Below are positions 35,035-44,350 of a DNA stretch of 64,000 nucleotides, in pieces (positions within the stretch are counted from its first letter, which is position 1; each line of letters opens with the position of its first letter). This DNA comes from Marinobacter orientalis (GTDB lineage: Bacteria; Pseudomonadota; Gammaproteobacteria; Pseudomonadales; Oleiphilaceae), in assembly GCF_004792665.1 (NCBI RefSeq), contig NZ_SRZX01000001.1, forward strand, positions 1,612,001 to 1,676,000. Reading direction: 5' to 3'. A model generated the notes under the pieces. That model searched no databases. It was not told the DNA's origin and saw nothing but the letters and a program-made list of their open reading frames with translations. The translations under genes and the position numbers were made by a program.

Positions 35035-36770
35035 TGACCCTGGCAGTACAATCGTTTGATTCCGGCCGTGTGCGCCTGCTGGTATTGACAGCCGAGTACT
35101 CGGATTTCCTGTGGCTGGGTGCATTGCTGGCAGGCGACGGCGAGATGAATGCGGATCTGACATGGTGTCCGGACCTGATTGACTGTGATGACCTGATTCA
35201 CAACACCCACTTTGACGTCATCCTCTGGGACTGTGTTTTTCATGGTGGATCCGAGGATGCCTTCCTGCAATACCTGTCGGCGTCCAGCAATGAAAAGCCG
35301 GTGCTGGCCATGAGTGCGGAATTGCCGTCAGAGCGGGCGCCAGGGCTGTTTTCCAATGGTGCTGCGGATTATCTTTGTCGCCGGGAGCTTGACGCCTGGA
35401 GCCTGCGCAGGGCAGTCCGGTGTTTGTGGTACCGGCAACAGCTGTCGGAGTACGCCCATGGTCGGCTGGGCAGGGAAGTCGCCAGTGGATTTATCAATCG
35501 CGACCTGTTTTTCGATCGCCTGCAACAGGCGCTGCTGAGGGCAGAGCGGGCCGGTGAGCGGCTGGCCCTGCTGCATATCAATCTGGATGACTTTCGCAGT
35601 TTTAACGAATCCTTTGGCTACCAGAAAAGCGACCAGATCATGCTCAAGCTGGCTGAACGCCTGCGCCTTAATCTGCGTCGAATGGATTCGTTGATGCGAA
35701 TTGGTGGCGATGAGTTCGCCATTATTGTCGAGAAAGTGGAAGACTCCCTGGATATAACCCAGATTATCCGCAAGGTTGTGAATGCTATTGGTGAACCACT
35801 GAGCATCGATGGCCAGAATGTGGTGGTCAGCGCCAGCCTCGGCGTTGCCACCTATCCCGAGGCCGGCGAAAGCGCCGAGAACCTGATGCGCAGAGCCAAC
35901 CGCGCCATGTTCGAGGCCAAGCGTGATCCCGGCACCAGCTACCGGTTTTACGATCGCCAGTTGCACATTACTGCCGGCTACCAGCTGCGTCTGGAGGCGG
36001 ATCTTCGCAATGCCCTGCGGGGTAACGAGCTGGAAGTTTATTACCAGCCACGCATTGACCTCGCTTCCGAGGAAGTGCGCGGAGTGGAATGCCTGTTGCG
36101 GTGGAATCACCCGGAGCGGGGAGTGGTAGGCCCGGATGAATTTATTCCCGTGGCCGAACGTAGCGGGCTGATCGTACCTATTGGTTACTGGGTCATTGAA
36201 CAGGCATGCAGGCGCCTGCAGGAATCCTCGGAGCTGGGTCATCCGGGGCTGGTATTTGCGGTCAACCTGTCCTTCCGTCAGTTTCACGACCGTAAAATGA
36301 CCGAGACCATATTCCGCATCATCTTCAATGCCAATGTGGACACCAGTCTGCTGGAGCTGGAACTTACCGAAAGCGCCATGATGCACGATCCGGAATACGC
36401 CCAGCGATGTCTGCGTGAGCTCAATCAGCTGGGTATCAGTTTTGCCCTTGATGATTTCGGTACCGGTTTTTCCTCCCTCAGCAATCTCCAGCACCTGCCC
36501 ATCTCACTGGTTAAAATCGACAAGTCCTTCGTCCAGGAGCTGGGGCGGTCGGCGGATGCTGAACACATCATTCGTGCCATCATCAGCCTGGCCCACAGCC
36601 TGCAGATCAGTGTGGTGGCAGAGGGTGTGGAAACCGAAGGGCAACTGGAATTCCTGCGCCAGCACCATTGTGACGAAATCCAGGGTTATTACTACGCACG
36701 CCCCATGCCCTGGAATGATCTTGTTCAATTCCTGGACAACCGTAGCCGCTCTGCTTGCCTGCAGCAATAA
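35034..36770 (+). CDS. Diguanylate cyclase/phosphodiesterase with N-terminal receiver-like domain
   Basis: The 578-residue protein has an N-terminal receiver-like region without clear phospho-acceptor, then a GGDEF domain. The motif GGDEF is intact (224-228) and the inhibitory RxxD site (Arg215-Asp218) lies five residues before it. A C-terminal EAL domain has its first motif as ECL (353-355, VECLLRWNHP), while DDFGTGFSS and EGVETEGQLEF are kept. It may both make and break c-di-GMP, but net activity cannot be inferred. The ATG at 35034 is coupled to a 10-codon upstream ORF. Confidence 0.88.
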   Translation: MTLAVQSFDSGRVRLLVLTAEYSDFLWLGALLAGDGEMNADLTWCPDLIDCDDLIHNTHFDVILWDCVFHGGSEDAFLQYLSASSNEKPVLAMSAELPSERAPGLFSNGAADYLCRRELDAWSLRRAVRCLWYRQQLSEYAHGRLGREVASGFINRDLFFDRLQQALLRAERAGERLALLHINLDDFRSFNESFGYQKSDQIMLKLAERLRLNLRRMDSLMRIGGDEFAIIVEKVEDSLDITQIIRKVVNAIGEPLSIDGQNVVVSASLGVATYPEAGESAENLMRRANRAMFEAKRDPGTSYRFYDRQLHITAGYQLRLEADLRNALRGNELEVYYQPRIDLASEEVRGVECLLRWNHPERGVVGPDEFIPVAERSGLIVPIGYWVIEQACRRLQESSELGHPGLVFAVNLSFRQFHDRKMTETIFRIIFNANVDTSLLELELTESAMMHDPEYAQRCLRELNQLGISFALDDFGTGFSSLSNLQHLPISLVKIDKSFVQELGRSADAEHIIRAIISLAHSLQISVVAEGVETEGQLEFLRQHHCDEIQGYYYARPMPWNDLVQFLDNRSRSACLQQ

Positions 36771-36817
36771 GCCGCTGTACCTTTGCGCTTTGACTCGTAA
36801 GCATCAGATGAGGTTGC

Positions 36818-39160
36818 ATGAACAGTATCATCAGGCGCATTGCTGACGAACTGGGTGTTCGTGAACAGCAGGTTAATGCCACCGTGGAAATGCTGGACGG
36901 TGGCGCCACCGTTCCCTTTATTGCCCGCTACCGCAAGGAAGTCACTGGTTCACTGGACGACAGCCAGTTACGAACCCTGGAGGATCGCCTGCGCTATCTT
37001 CGGGAACTGGGTGATCGCCGCTCCACCATTATCAAAAGCATTGAGGAGCAGGGCAGGCTGACCGATGAGCTGCGGGCCAGCATTGATGCCGCGGACACCA
37101 AGAATCGCCTGGAAGACCTCTATCTGCCGTACAAGCCCAAACGCCGCACCAAGGCCCAGATTGCCCGTGAGGCGGGGCTTGAACCCCTGGCCAATGCACT
37201 TTATGACGATCCAGCGCTGGAGCCGGAGCGAGTAGCGGCAGGCTATCTGAACACAGAAGCCGGTATTACCGACACCAAGGCTGCGCTCGACGGCGCCCGC
37301 TATATTCTCATGGAGCGCTTTGCCGAAGACGCGGAGCTTCTGGGTGAGCTCCGTGATTTCATCTGGCAGCAGGGCCAGCTCAAGGTTACTGTGGTGGCCG
37401 GCAAGGAGAATGAAGGCGCCAAGTTCCGCGATTACTTCGACCATGTTGAACCACTGAAAAAAGTGCCGTCCCACCGTGCCCTGGCCATTCTTCGTGGTCG
37501 CAATGAGGGCGTGCTGAGCTATGCCATTGTGCTAGGCGATACCGAAGACGACCGCCGTCAGCCACATCCTGCGGAACAGCGCATTGCCGCACGTTGGCGA
37601 ATCCGCGATAACGGCCGTGCCGCTGACCGCTGGTTGTCGGAAGTGGTGCGCTGGACCTGGCGGGTAAAGCTGTCTACCCAGATTGAAACCGATCTGATGG
37701 CGCAGGTGCGGGAAGCCGCGGAGACCGAGGCCATCAACGTATTCGCTGCCAACCTTAAGGATCTTCTGCTGTTGGCGCCCGCCGGCCCGCGCCCGACGCT
37801 GGGGCTGGACCCTGGCCTGAGAACCGGCGTGAAAGTCGCTATTATCGATGGTACCGGCCAGGTGGTGGGCCATGGTGGAATCTTCCCCCATGCGCCACGC
37901 AACCAGTGGGACCAGTCCATAGAGCAGCTGGCAACCTGGTGTCGCCAGTACAGCATTGAACTGATCGCCATCGGTAACGGCACCGCGTCGCGGGAAACGG
38001 ACAAGCTCGTGGCGGATCTGTGCAAGCGTTACCCGGAACTGAAGCTGGCGCGCATTGTAGTCAGTGAGTCCGGTGCCTCCATTTACTCCGCTTCCGAGTT
38101 CGCCTCCCGCGAGCTGCCGGAGCTGGATGTGACCATCCGTGGCGCGGTGTCCATTGCCCGCCGCCTGCAGGATCCGCTGGCAGAAATGGTCAAGATCGAA
38201 CCCAAGTCCATTGGCGTGGGCCAGTACCAGCATGATGTATCACAGGTGCAGCTGGCCCGCAGCCTGGACGCCGTGGTGGAAGACTGTGTTAACGGCGTGG
38301 GCGTTGACCTCAATACGGCATCCATCCCGCTGTTGGCGCGAGTGTCCGGGCTGAACCAGAGCATTGCCAATAACATTGTCGACTTCCGTAACCAGAATGG
38401 CGTATTCCGTGACCGCAGGCAGTTGCTCAAAGTATCGCGTCTCGGTGAGCGTACCTTCGAGCAGGCGGCAGGTTTTCTGCGCATTGCCAGTGGTGACAAC
38501 CCCCTGGACCGTTCCTCGGTTCACCCGGAAGCCTATGGCGTGGTTGAGGCGATTGCCCGCAAGAATAGCCGCAAGGTGGAAGGCATCATTGGTGACGCTG
38601 CCTTCCTGCGCTCACTGAATCCTCAGGACTACGTGACCGAGCAGTTTGGTCTGCCGACCATAAAAGATATTATTGCAGAACTGGAAAAGCCGGGGAGGGA
38701 CCCTCGTCCGGAGTTCCGTTTTGCCAGTTTTGAGGAAGGGGTGGAAACTCTGAACGACCTGAAGCCGGGTATGGTACTGGAAGGCTCGGTCACCAACGTC
38801 ACCAACTTCGGTGCGTTCGTGGATATCGGTGTTCACCAGGACGGCCTGGTGCATATTTCTGCACTGTCCAATACCTTCGTGAAAGACCCGCGGGAAGTGG
38901 TCAAAGCCGGGGATATCGTCAAGGTGAAGGTGATGGAGGTGGACATCCCGAGAAAACGGATTGCGCTGTCCATGCGTATGGATGATCAGCCGGGCGAGAA
39001 ATCCGACAATCGTGCCAGCTCCGGTGGTAATCGCAGGGGCGGCGGTGACAAGCCTTCCGCCAGGAACCATCGTCAGAAGGCAGCGGAAAGTCCGCAGAAA
39101 GGTGCCATGGCTGGTGCGCTGGCACAGGCGCTGGCCTCAGCCCGCAAAGACGGCCGTTAA
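36818..39160 (+). CDS. tex: Tex-family RNA-binding transcriptional accessory protein
   Basis: The 780-residue protein begins with the Tex N-terminal helical domain ([20 protein letters not shown]), has a YqgF/RuvC-like domain ([16 protein letters not shown], about residue 330) and helix-hairpin-helix motifs ([20 protein letters not shown]). It ends with an S1 RNA-binding domain (about residues 648-715) and a basic Arg/Gly tail. Tex affects transcription and stress tolerance in other proteobacteria. The length is standard and it lies 47 bases after the GGDEF/EAL gene. Confidence 0.95.
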   Translation: MNSIIRRIADELGVREQQVNATVEMLDGGATVPFIARYRKEVTGSLDDSQLRTLEDRLRYLRELGDRRSTIIKSIEEQGRLTDELRASIDAADTKNRLEDLYLPYKPKRRTKAQIAREAGLEPLANALYDDPALEPERVAAGYLNTEAGITDTKAALDGARYILMERFAEDAELLGELRDFIWQQGQLKVTVVAGKENEGAKFRDYFDHVEPLKKVPSHRALAILRGRNEGVLSYAIVLGDTEDDRRQPHPAEQRIAARWRIRDNGRAADRWLSEVVRWTWRVKLSTQIETDLMAQVREAAETEAINVFAANLKDLLLLAPAGPRPTLGLDPGLRTGVKVAIIDGTGQVVGHGGIFPHAPRNQWDQSIEQLATWCRQYSIELIAIGNGTASRETDKLVADLCKRYPELKLARIVVSESGASIYSASEFASRELPELDVTIRGAVSIARRLQDPLAEMVKIEPKSIGVGQYQHDVSQVQLARSLDAVVEDCVNGVGVDLNTASIPLLARVSGLNQSIANNIVDFRNQNGVFRDRRQLLKVSRLGERTFEQAAGFLRIASGDNPLDRSSVHPEAYGVVEAIARKNSRKVEGIIGDAAFLRSLNPQDYVTEQFGLPTIKDIIAELEKPGRDPRPEFRFASFEEGVETLNDLKPGMVLEGSVTNVTNFGAFVDIGVHQDGLVHISALSNTFVKDPREVVKAGDIVKVKVMEVDIPRKRIALSMRMDDQPGEKSDNRASSGGNRRGGGDKPSARNHRQKAAESPQKGAMAGALAQALASARKDGR

Positions 39161-39228
39161 TGCACGCAGTCACACACTATACTCATCACCGCCGGTAATC
39201 CCGGCAGTCATCCTAGCAGGAGTCATTC

Positions 39229-40782
39229 ATGGGTGAATCCCGCCATCAGCTTTTTCAGCAGTTCACTGCCAGCCAGTGGACAGGGTTCAGAAAGGGCGTG
39301 GAGAAAGAGGGCCTGAGGGTCGATCGCAACGGTTTTATTGCGCAGACTCCGCATCCGCGCACGCTCGGCGCCGCGCTGACACACCCTCGCATCACAACAG
39401 ACTACTCTGAGGCCCTGCTGGAACTGATCACACCGGTGTTTGACACCACCCGTGGCATGCTCGACTCGCTCCGGGACATTCACCGGTTCGTGCAGATCAA
39501 CCTGGGTGACGAAGTATTCTGGGCCCCCAGCATGCCCTGTGAGCTCGACGGCGACGAGAGCATTCCCATTGCCGAGTACGGTACGGCCAACATCGGCCGC
39601 CTCAAGCATGTCTACCGTCAGGGGCTGGCAGTGCGCTACGGCCGCATGATGCAAAGCATTGCTGGCGCCCATTACAACCTGTCATTGCCAGACAGTTTCT
39701 GGAGCCTCTGGCAGCACGCGGTTGGCGATCAGCAAAGCCTTCAGGACTTCAAGTCGGACCAGTACTTCTGGCTGATCCGCAATTTCCGTCGTCGCAGCTG
39801 GCTGCTGATGTTGTTGTTCGGGGCGTCTCCGGCACTGGATGCCAGCTTTGTTGCCGGGGTACGCCATGACCTTGCCCGATTCAGCGACGACACCCGCTAC
39901 GGCAGGCACGCCACGTCCCTGCGCATGGGGGATCTGGGTTATCACAACAATGCCCAGGCCTCGCTGAATATCTGTTTTAACGAGCTCAAGACCTACACAG
40001 ACACGCTATTCCGGGCAATTCATACGCCGTGGCCACCCTATGAAGAAATCGGTATCCAGCGTGATGGTGAGTTTATCCAGATCAATACCAGTGTGCTGCA
40101 GATCGAGAATGAGTACTACAGCGCTGTGCGCCCAAAGCGTACTACCGCACCGCAGGAAAAGCCGATCCAGGCCCTGGAATCCCGTGGTGTGGAATATATC
40201 GAAGTGCGCTGTCTGGATCTGGATCCGTTTTCCCCGGTCGGGGTCAACGAAAGCCAGATCGATTTCCTCGACCTCTTTCTGATGGACTGCCTGTTGTCTG
40301 ATAGCCCGCGTATTGACGATGATGAGTGTGACCGGCTGGATGATAACTATCAGGACGTGGTGGCCAGGGGGCGGGATCCGGAGCTGACCCTGTGTCGCGC
40401 CGGTGAGCCGGTTGCTGTGAGCGATGCTGCCACGGCTGTGCTGGACAGGCTGGAACCGCTGGCGGAGCAGTTGGACGGCTGGAACCGCGACGATACCTAT
40501 CGACGCGCCCTGAATGACCAGCGGGCGAAGTTGGCGGATCCGCTTCAGGTTCCCTCGGCAAGGGTGCTGGAAGCCATGGAGAGTTCCGGCATGGGGCATC
40601 GGGAGTGGGGGCTGGAAATATCCCGGCGCCACCAGCAGACATTGCGGAACGAAGGCCTGCCGGACGAGCTGATGGCGGAGTTCAAACAAATGAGCGAAGC
40701 ATCACTCTCCGAACAGGCTGCCATGGAGCAGAGTGATAACCAGCCTTTCGATGAATTTCTTGAGCAGTATCGCCGCTCTTGA
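39229..40782 (+). CDS. gshA: Glutamate-cysteine ligase
   Basis: The 517-residue protein matches the gammaproteobacterial GshA family: KGVEKEGLRVDRNGFIAQTP near the N-terminus, TDYSEALLELITPV, YGRMMQSIAGAHYNLSLP and ENEYYSAVRPKRT. It makes gamma-glutamylcysteine, the first step of glutathione synthesis. GCAGGAGTCATTC precedes ATG 39229. The gene has no cotranscribed gshB here. Confidence 0.95.
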   Translation: MGESRHQLFQQFTASQWTGFRKGVEKEGLRVDRNGFIAQTPHPRTLGAALTHPRITTDYSEALLELITPVFDTTRGMLDSLRDIHRFVQINLGDEVFWAPSMPCELDGDESIPIAEYGTANIGRLKHVYRQGLAVRYGRMMQSIAGAHYNLSLPDSFWSLWQHAVGDQQSLQDFKSDQYFWLIRNFRRRSWLLMLLFGASPALDASFVAGVRHDLARFSDDTRYGRHATSLRMGDLGYHNNAQASLNICFNELKTYTDTLFRAIHTPWPPYEEIGIQRDGEFIQINTSVLQIENEYYSAVRPKRTTAPQEKPIQALESRGVEYIEVRCLDLDPFSPVGVNESQIDFLDLFLMDCLLSDSPRIDDDECDRLDDNYQDVVARGRDPELTLCRAGEPVAVSDAATAVLDRLEPLAEQLDGWNRDDTYRRALNDQRAKLADPLQVPSARVLEAMESSGMGHREWGLEISRRHQQTLRNEGLPDELMAEFKQMSEASLSEQAAMEQSDNQPFDEFLEQYRRS

Positions 40783-40812
40783 AGTGACGATTCCGGCCCT
40801 GCACCCCGGCGG

Positions 40813-41256
40813 TTATTTCTGTACCACGAACTCGGTGAATAACACGCCGGTGATGCTTTCACCGGTCTGTTGTTCTGCCAGTACCGCATTGATTCTGCCT
40901 GTGGCTTCCTCCCGCAGTGCCTGCTGCCCTTCATTTCCGGATAGCCGGTCGGTATCAGTCTGTTCACCAAACAGCATTACCAGCTCGTGGCGCAGCCTGG
41001 GCATGTGCGCTTCTACCGCTGAGCGCGTGGTCTCCCTGGATGCCCGCAGGGTAACGGCGGCTTTGAGGTAGGTCAGCCTGGTGCCAGGTTCCCCGACATG
41101 GGTCACGAATGCAGGATCCATGGCGATGTAGTCGGTTACGCCCGGCTCTTCGGGCTGTTCCTGCTCTGCTGCTTCGTCTTCCTGGGCAAAGCTTGCGGAT
41201 GCCAGGGCCAGGGTAATCAGCAGTGCCAGCAAAAGGTGCTTTGGCTTAAGTGTCAT
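40813..41256 (-). CDS. FliL-like protein, exported
   Basis: The 147-residue protein starts at ATG 41256 (MTLKPKHLLLALLITLALASASF) with a signal peptide or anchor, then an acidic linker (EDEAAEQEQPEEPG). It ends in a FliL-like domain with YIAMDPAFVTHVGEPGTRLTYLKA and LRHELVMLFGEQTDTDRL, and its tail is INAVLAEQQTG followed by VLFTEFVVQK. True FliL supports the flagellar stator, but this copy stands away from any flagellar gene. It may be a stray paralogue. Upstream in-frame residues are not protein-like. Confidence 0.8.
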   Translation of the reverse strand: MTLKPKHLLLALLITLALASASFAQEDEAAEQEQPEEPGVTDYIAMDPAFVTHVGEPGTRLTYLKAAVTLRASRETTRSAVEAHMPRLRHELVMLFGEQTDTDRLSGNEGQQALREEATGRINAVLAEQQTGESITGVLFTEFVVQK

Positions 41257-41397
41257 AGGCTTGAAGTTCGTATTGGTATAAGGTTGAGTGGCTGGACGCC
41301 CGCAGGCGCCACTGATGCTGGGAGAATAGCAGGGTCGGTGCAGGGTTGCAGCATCTGGTGGTTCCGCCGCTTTGGCGGAATGAACTGTCCGACATGA

Positions 41398-41925
41398 ATG
41401 TTGATCAGAGGTACGCATTTGAATTCCAGAGCCGTTTTTTTTCTGATATTCCTGCTTTGTGCCGGCCTGTTGGGCGTGGCCTTTTACATGGAACATGTGA
41501 TGGGGCTTGAGCCTTGCCCGCTATGCTGGTTGCAGCGCTTCGGCTTTATGGCGGCCGGCCTGGTCAGCTTGCTGGCAGTACTGCACGGCCCCCGGGGCTT
41601 CGGGACAAGGGTTTATGGCTTTTTTCTGGCGCTGAGTGCAGGAGCTGGCCTTGGAGTTGCCGGGCGTCAGCTCTGGTTGCAGAGCCTGCCTGCTGATCAG
41701 GTTCCTGCCTGCGGCCCGTCGGTCGACTATATGCTGGATGTGCTGCCCTGGACGGAGGTGCTGACCACAGCCCTGAGGGGAACCGGCGACTGCGCCGAGG
41801 TGACCTGGCGTTTCCTCGGTCTCAGCATCCCGGGGTGGACCGCAATCTTTTTCACCCTGTTGGTAATCATTGGCTTGATCATGCTGTTCCGGCCCCGCAA
41901 AAAGTCTGGCTGGATACAGGGCTGA
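41398..41925 (+). CDS. dsbB: Disulfide bond formation protein DsbB
   Basis: The 175-residue protein has four membrane helices, the CPLC redox pair (Cys40, Cys43) after the first helix, and the second periplasmic pair in PACGPS and GDCAEV. DsbB reoxidises DsbA with quinone. ATG 41398 is listed; a TTG at 41419 with AGAGG eight bases upstream is another possible start. Confidence 0.93.
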   Translation: MLIRGTHLNSRAVFFLIFLLCAGLLGVAFYMEHVMGLEPCPLCWLQRFGFMAAGLVSLLAVLHGPRGFGTRVYGFFLALSAGAGLGVAGRQLWLQSLPADQVPACGPSVDYMLDVLPWTEVLTTALRGTGDCAEVTWRFLGLSIPGWTAIFFTLLVIIGLIMLFRPRKKSGWIQG

Positions 41926-42016
41926 AACGGTTGCGGCGGACGGTCAGCATGGGGTAACTTGAGACTCGACCAGGCAAGAAGAATCAAACCAGAACCGGTA
42001 ACCGGAGAAAGGCGTC

Positions 42017-42499
42017 ATGTTGGATAATTGCCGTAATGCCAGGGAGCGTTGGGGGGGCGTCAGCGAGCTGATTGACCGCTGGCTGAAAGAGAGGCAGGAG
42101 CTGCTGGTGCATTATTGTGAACTGTCCGGCGCCACGGATTACTCGCAAACAGATGCACTGCACGGGAAGTTTGTCAGGCTCTGCGAGGTACTGGTGGATT
42201 ACGTATCGGCAGGGCACTTCGAGATATACGAGCAGCTCGTACAGGAAGCCAGGGAATTCAATGATGGTGGTCTGGAGCTGGTCGCAAGGCTGTATCCGAA
42301 GATCGAGCAAACCACGGAAACGGCACTGAACTTCAATGACCGTCTGAACGGCCAGTCACTGACCGAGAGCGAGGTCCGCGAGTTGTTCCAGCAGCTTTCG
42401 GAACTGGGAGAAACGCTGGAAAGCCGCTTCGAGATGGAGGATTTCCTGATCGAGCATCTTCACAACGCCCATGCAGAGAAAGTCATGTCGTCAGCCTGA
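42017..42499 (+). CDS. rsd: Rsd/AlgQ anti-sigma-70 regulator
   Basis: The 160-residue all-helical protein matches Rsd/AlgQ: MLDNCRNARERWGGVSELI at the start, LIDRWLKERQELLVHYCEL, HGKFVRLCEVLVDYVSAGHF and FEMEDFLIEHLHNAH. It sequesters the housekeeping sigma factor and in Pseudomonas controls alginate and siderophore genes. CGGAGAAAGGCGTC precedes the ATG. Confidence 0.93.
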   Translation: MLDNCRNARERWGGVSELIDRWLKERQELLVHYCELSGATDYSQTDALHGKFVRLCEVLVDYVSAGHFEIYEQLVQEAREFNDGGLELVARLYPKIEQTTETALNFNDRLNGQSLTESEVRELFQQLSELGETLESRFEMEDFLIEHLHNAHAEKVMSSA

Positions 42500-42515
42500 A
42501 TGGCCCGCTTTATGG

Positions 42516-42552
42516 CTTCCCCCCGAGCTCATCCGGAGAAGTGGGGGGGAAG
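42516..42552. repeat. Inverted repeat between rsd and the FKBP gene
   Basis: CTTCCCCCC (42516-42524) pairs with GGGGGGAAG (42544-42552) between two convergent genes. No T tract follows on either strand, so it is not a classical intrinsic terminator. It may protect 3' ends. Confidence 0.5.
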
Positions 42553-42569
42553 ACCAGAACCCGAGGTGA

Positions 42570-43280
42570 TTATTCCGGGTTGATTTCCAGCAGTTCCACG
42601 TCAAACACCAGCGTCTCGTTCGGCCCGATCCTCTGGTTTCCACCCGGCCCGTAAGCCAGTTCTGCCGGGATATAGAGCCTGGCCCTGCTGCCCTCAGACA
42701 TCAGTTGGAGGCCTTCGGTCCAGCCCGGAATAACCTGAGTCAGGCCGAAAGTTACCGGTTCACCACGCTCGCGGGAGCTGTCGAATACCTCACCGGAAAT
42801 CAGTTCGCCGGTATAATGAACCCGCACACGGTCCTCTGCGGTCGGCTTTTCTCCGTCACCTTCTTCCAGGATTTCGTATTGCAGGCCTGAATCGGTGGTT
42901 TTAACACCTTCGCGTTCTGCATTCTCGGCCAGGAATTCCTCTCCGGCTTCGCGGTTCTTTCTGGCCAGCTCTTCCGTCTGGGCCGATTCTTGTTCCCGGA
43001 GCTGGGCCTGGAAGGCCATCAGGGCCTCCTGGATCTCTTCCCGGCTCATGCGGGCCTGCTCTTCGTCGCCGGCGTGGCCATGCTGGATGCCCTGCAGAAA
43101 CTGCTCCATCTGCAGATCTGGCAGATCGTTGCCCATGCGTTCACCCATTGCCAGGCCCATGCCATAGCTGACCTTTTCATCGGTGGATTCCAGTGGGGGA
43201 TTATCCTGGGCCGCATCCTGAGAGGATGAGCAACCGGCCAGGGCGCCGGCAACCGCCAGTGCGATCAGGGTTTTGTTCAT
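42570..43280 (-). CDS. FKBP-type peptidyl-prolyl isomerase, lipoprotein
   Basis: The 236-residue protein has a lipoprotein signal ending LAGC (Cys17 is the likely lipidated residue). It has an N-terminal dimerisation domain (KVSYGMGLAMGERMGNDL) with long helices, and a C-terminal FKBP domain (VRVHYTGELISGEVFDSS, PGWTEGLQLMSEGSRARLYIP). This is the Mip/FkpA-type layout. It acts on proline peptide bonds in the periplasm. ATG 43280 is chosen as the start of the signal; upstream in-frame residues are not signal-like. Confidence 0.92.
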   Translation of the reverse strand: MNKTLIALAVAGALAGCSSSQDAAQDNPPLESTDEKVSYGMGLAMGERMGNDLPDLQMEQFLQGIQHGHAGDEEQARMSREEIQEALMAFQAQLREQESAQTEELARKNREAGEEFLAENAEREGVKTTDSGLQYEILEEGDGEKPTAEDRVRVHYTGELISGEVFDSSRERGEPVTFGLTQVIPGWTEGLQLMSEGSRARLYIPAELAYGPGGNQRIGPNETLVFDVELLEINPE

Positions 43281-43391
43281 TGCCTGTTCCTTCATTGTGG
43301 TTACAGTTGAATCATTGCGAACGCACAGAAGGTAACGGGTTCTGCCGCCAGATGCCACTGAACATGTGTTAAGGGAGGAGTAACGGCAGCG

Positions 43392-43778
43392 TCAGCTGCC
43401 GTTGTTGGCGGCGTCAGGAGACAGTGAGAACGGCGCGCGGTAGGGGGATTGCCAGTCGGTGTCCGGATCAGCGGCCGGTGGGCGCACAGTTGTGTCGTCT
43501 GTGCGTTCTATGGCCAGCGCATTCCAGGAGCCCTGGGGTGGTGGTTTGTCGGCGTAATGCCAGCTTCCGTCACTGTCCTGCCACTTGAAGACAATGTCCG
43601 GCCCTTCAGTGGACACCGGAGACGGAACCAGCCCTTCGAAGGAGGGAATGTCCACGTTTGCTTCTGTCTCGGTGGACTCGGTTGACGTATTCGCGGGGTC
43701 ATTAATGCCAAAAAACATCAACGCAACAAGAACGCCCAGTGCGGGGAACGCCAGCCGGATCAGCCATTTCATCAACAC
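43392..43778 (-). CDS. DUF4124-like membrane-anchored protein
   Basis: The 128-residue protein has one N-terminal membrane anchor (WLIRLAFPALGVLVALMFFGI), then an acidic Thr/Glu-rich linker and a short domain with FKWQDSDGSWHYADKPP. This matches the DUF4124 pattern (W-x-D-x-DG-x-x-HYSD-x-PP). The ending is disordered. It overlaps the upstream TIGR02444 gene by 7 bases. Function is unknown. Confidence 0.75.
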   Translation of the reverse strand: MLMKWLIRLAFPALGVLVALMFFGINDPANTSTESTETEANVDIPSFEGLVPSPVSTEGPDIVFKWQDSDGSWHYADKPPPQGSWNALAIERTDDTTVRPPAADPDTDWQSPYRAPFSLSPDAANNGS

Positions 43779-44302
43779 GGCTTTTTGTCTCCCTTTGCGA
43801 GCATCGACAGTTCTCTGGCAAGTGTGTCCAGCAATCTGCCGGTCTCGTTATCCATTTTAGTCTCCGGTGCCGCAGTGAGCAGGTTGTTCCGGGCCAGGCC
43901 GGCCGTGGTTCCCTCACTGGAGGCTGTTTGTATCTCTGCAACCAGAGCCTGATAAGCCAGCGCCAGCTCAACCCGCTCAGCTTCAAGTTCGCTGCGGGCT
44001 ATGTATTCTCTCACGATAGCAGTGCCAGGATTGTTTTTCGTTATGTATTTTCTCGCAGATCTCAGTGGTACGGTTACCCGGTTTCGCCAGTCGGTTACCG
44101 TGGCGCTCTCCCGGCCCGTAAAACTGTGGCCAGAAGATGCAAGCCAGGCGGCACTGAGAATCCGCGTAACACTCCAGCCCCGGCTCTGCAGCGCCAGGCA
44201 GGCTTCCCGTGCCCGGCGCGCTGCCCATAATCGGCAGGCAAAATGCCATAACGGGTTTTCCGGATCAGTATCCTCAGGTATCTTGCTCCCGCTACACGAC
44301 AT
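43772..44302 (-). CDS. TIGR02444/DUF2390 family protein
   Basis: The 176-residue helical protein begins with LWHFACRLWAARRAREACLALQ and WSVTRILSAAWLASSG, the core of the TIGR02444 family. It has no membrane segment or signal peptide. It is transcribed divergently from the ABC-F gene 48 bases away. In relatives the same pair is commonly divergent, but the function is unknown. Confidence 0.8.
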   Translation of the reverse strand: MSCSGSKIPEDTDPENPLWHFACRLWAARRAREACLALQSRGWSVTRILSAAWLASSGHSFTGRESATVTDWRNRVTVPLRSARKYITKNNPGTAIVREYIARSELEAERVELALAYQALVAEIQTASSEGTTAGLARNNLLTAAPETKMDNETGRLLDTLARELSMLAKGDKKPC

Positions 44303-44350
44303 AGAGCCTCTACTGGTTCCCTATTGAACGTTCCCTGATACCATTACGTT

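Noticed and set aside
42516..42552. Intrinsic terminator for rsd
   Set aside because: The stem is strong but no T tract follows on either strand, so it is kept only as an inverted repeat.
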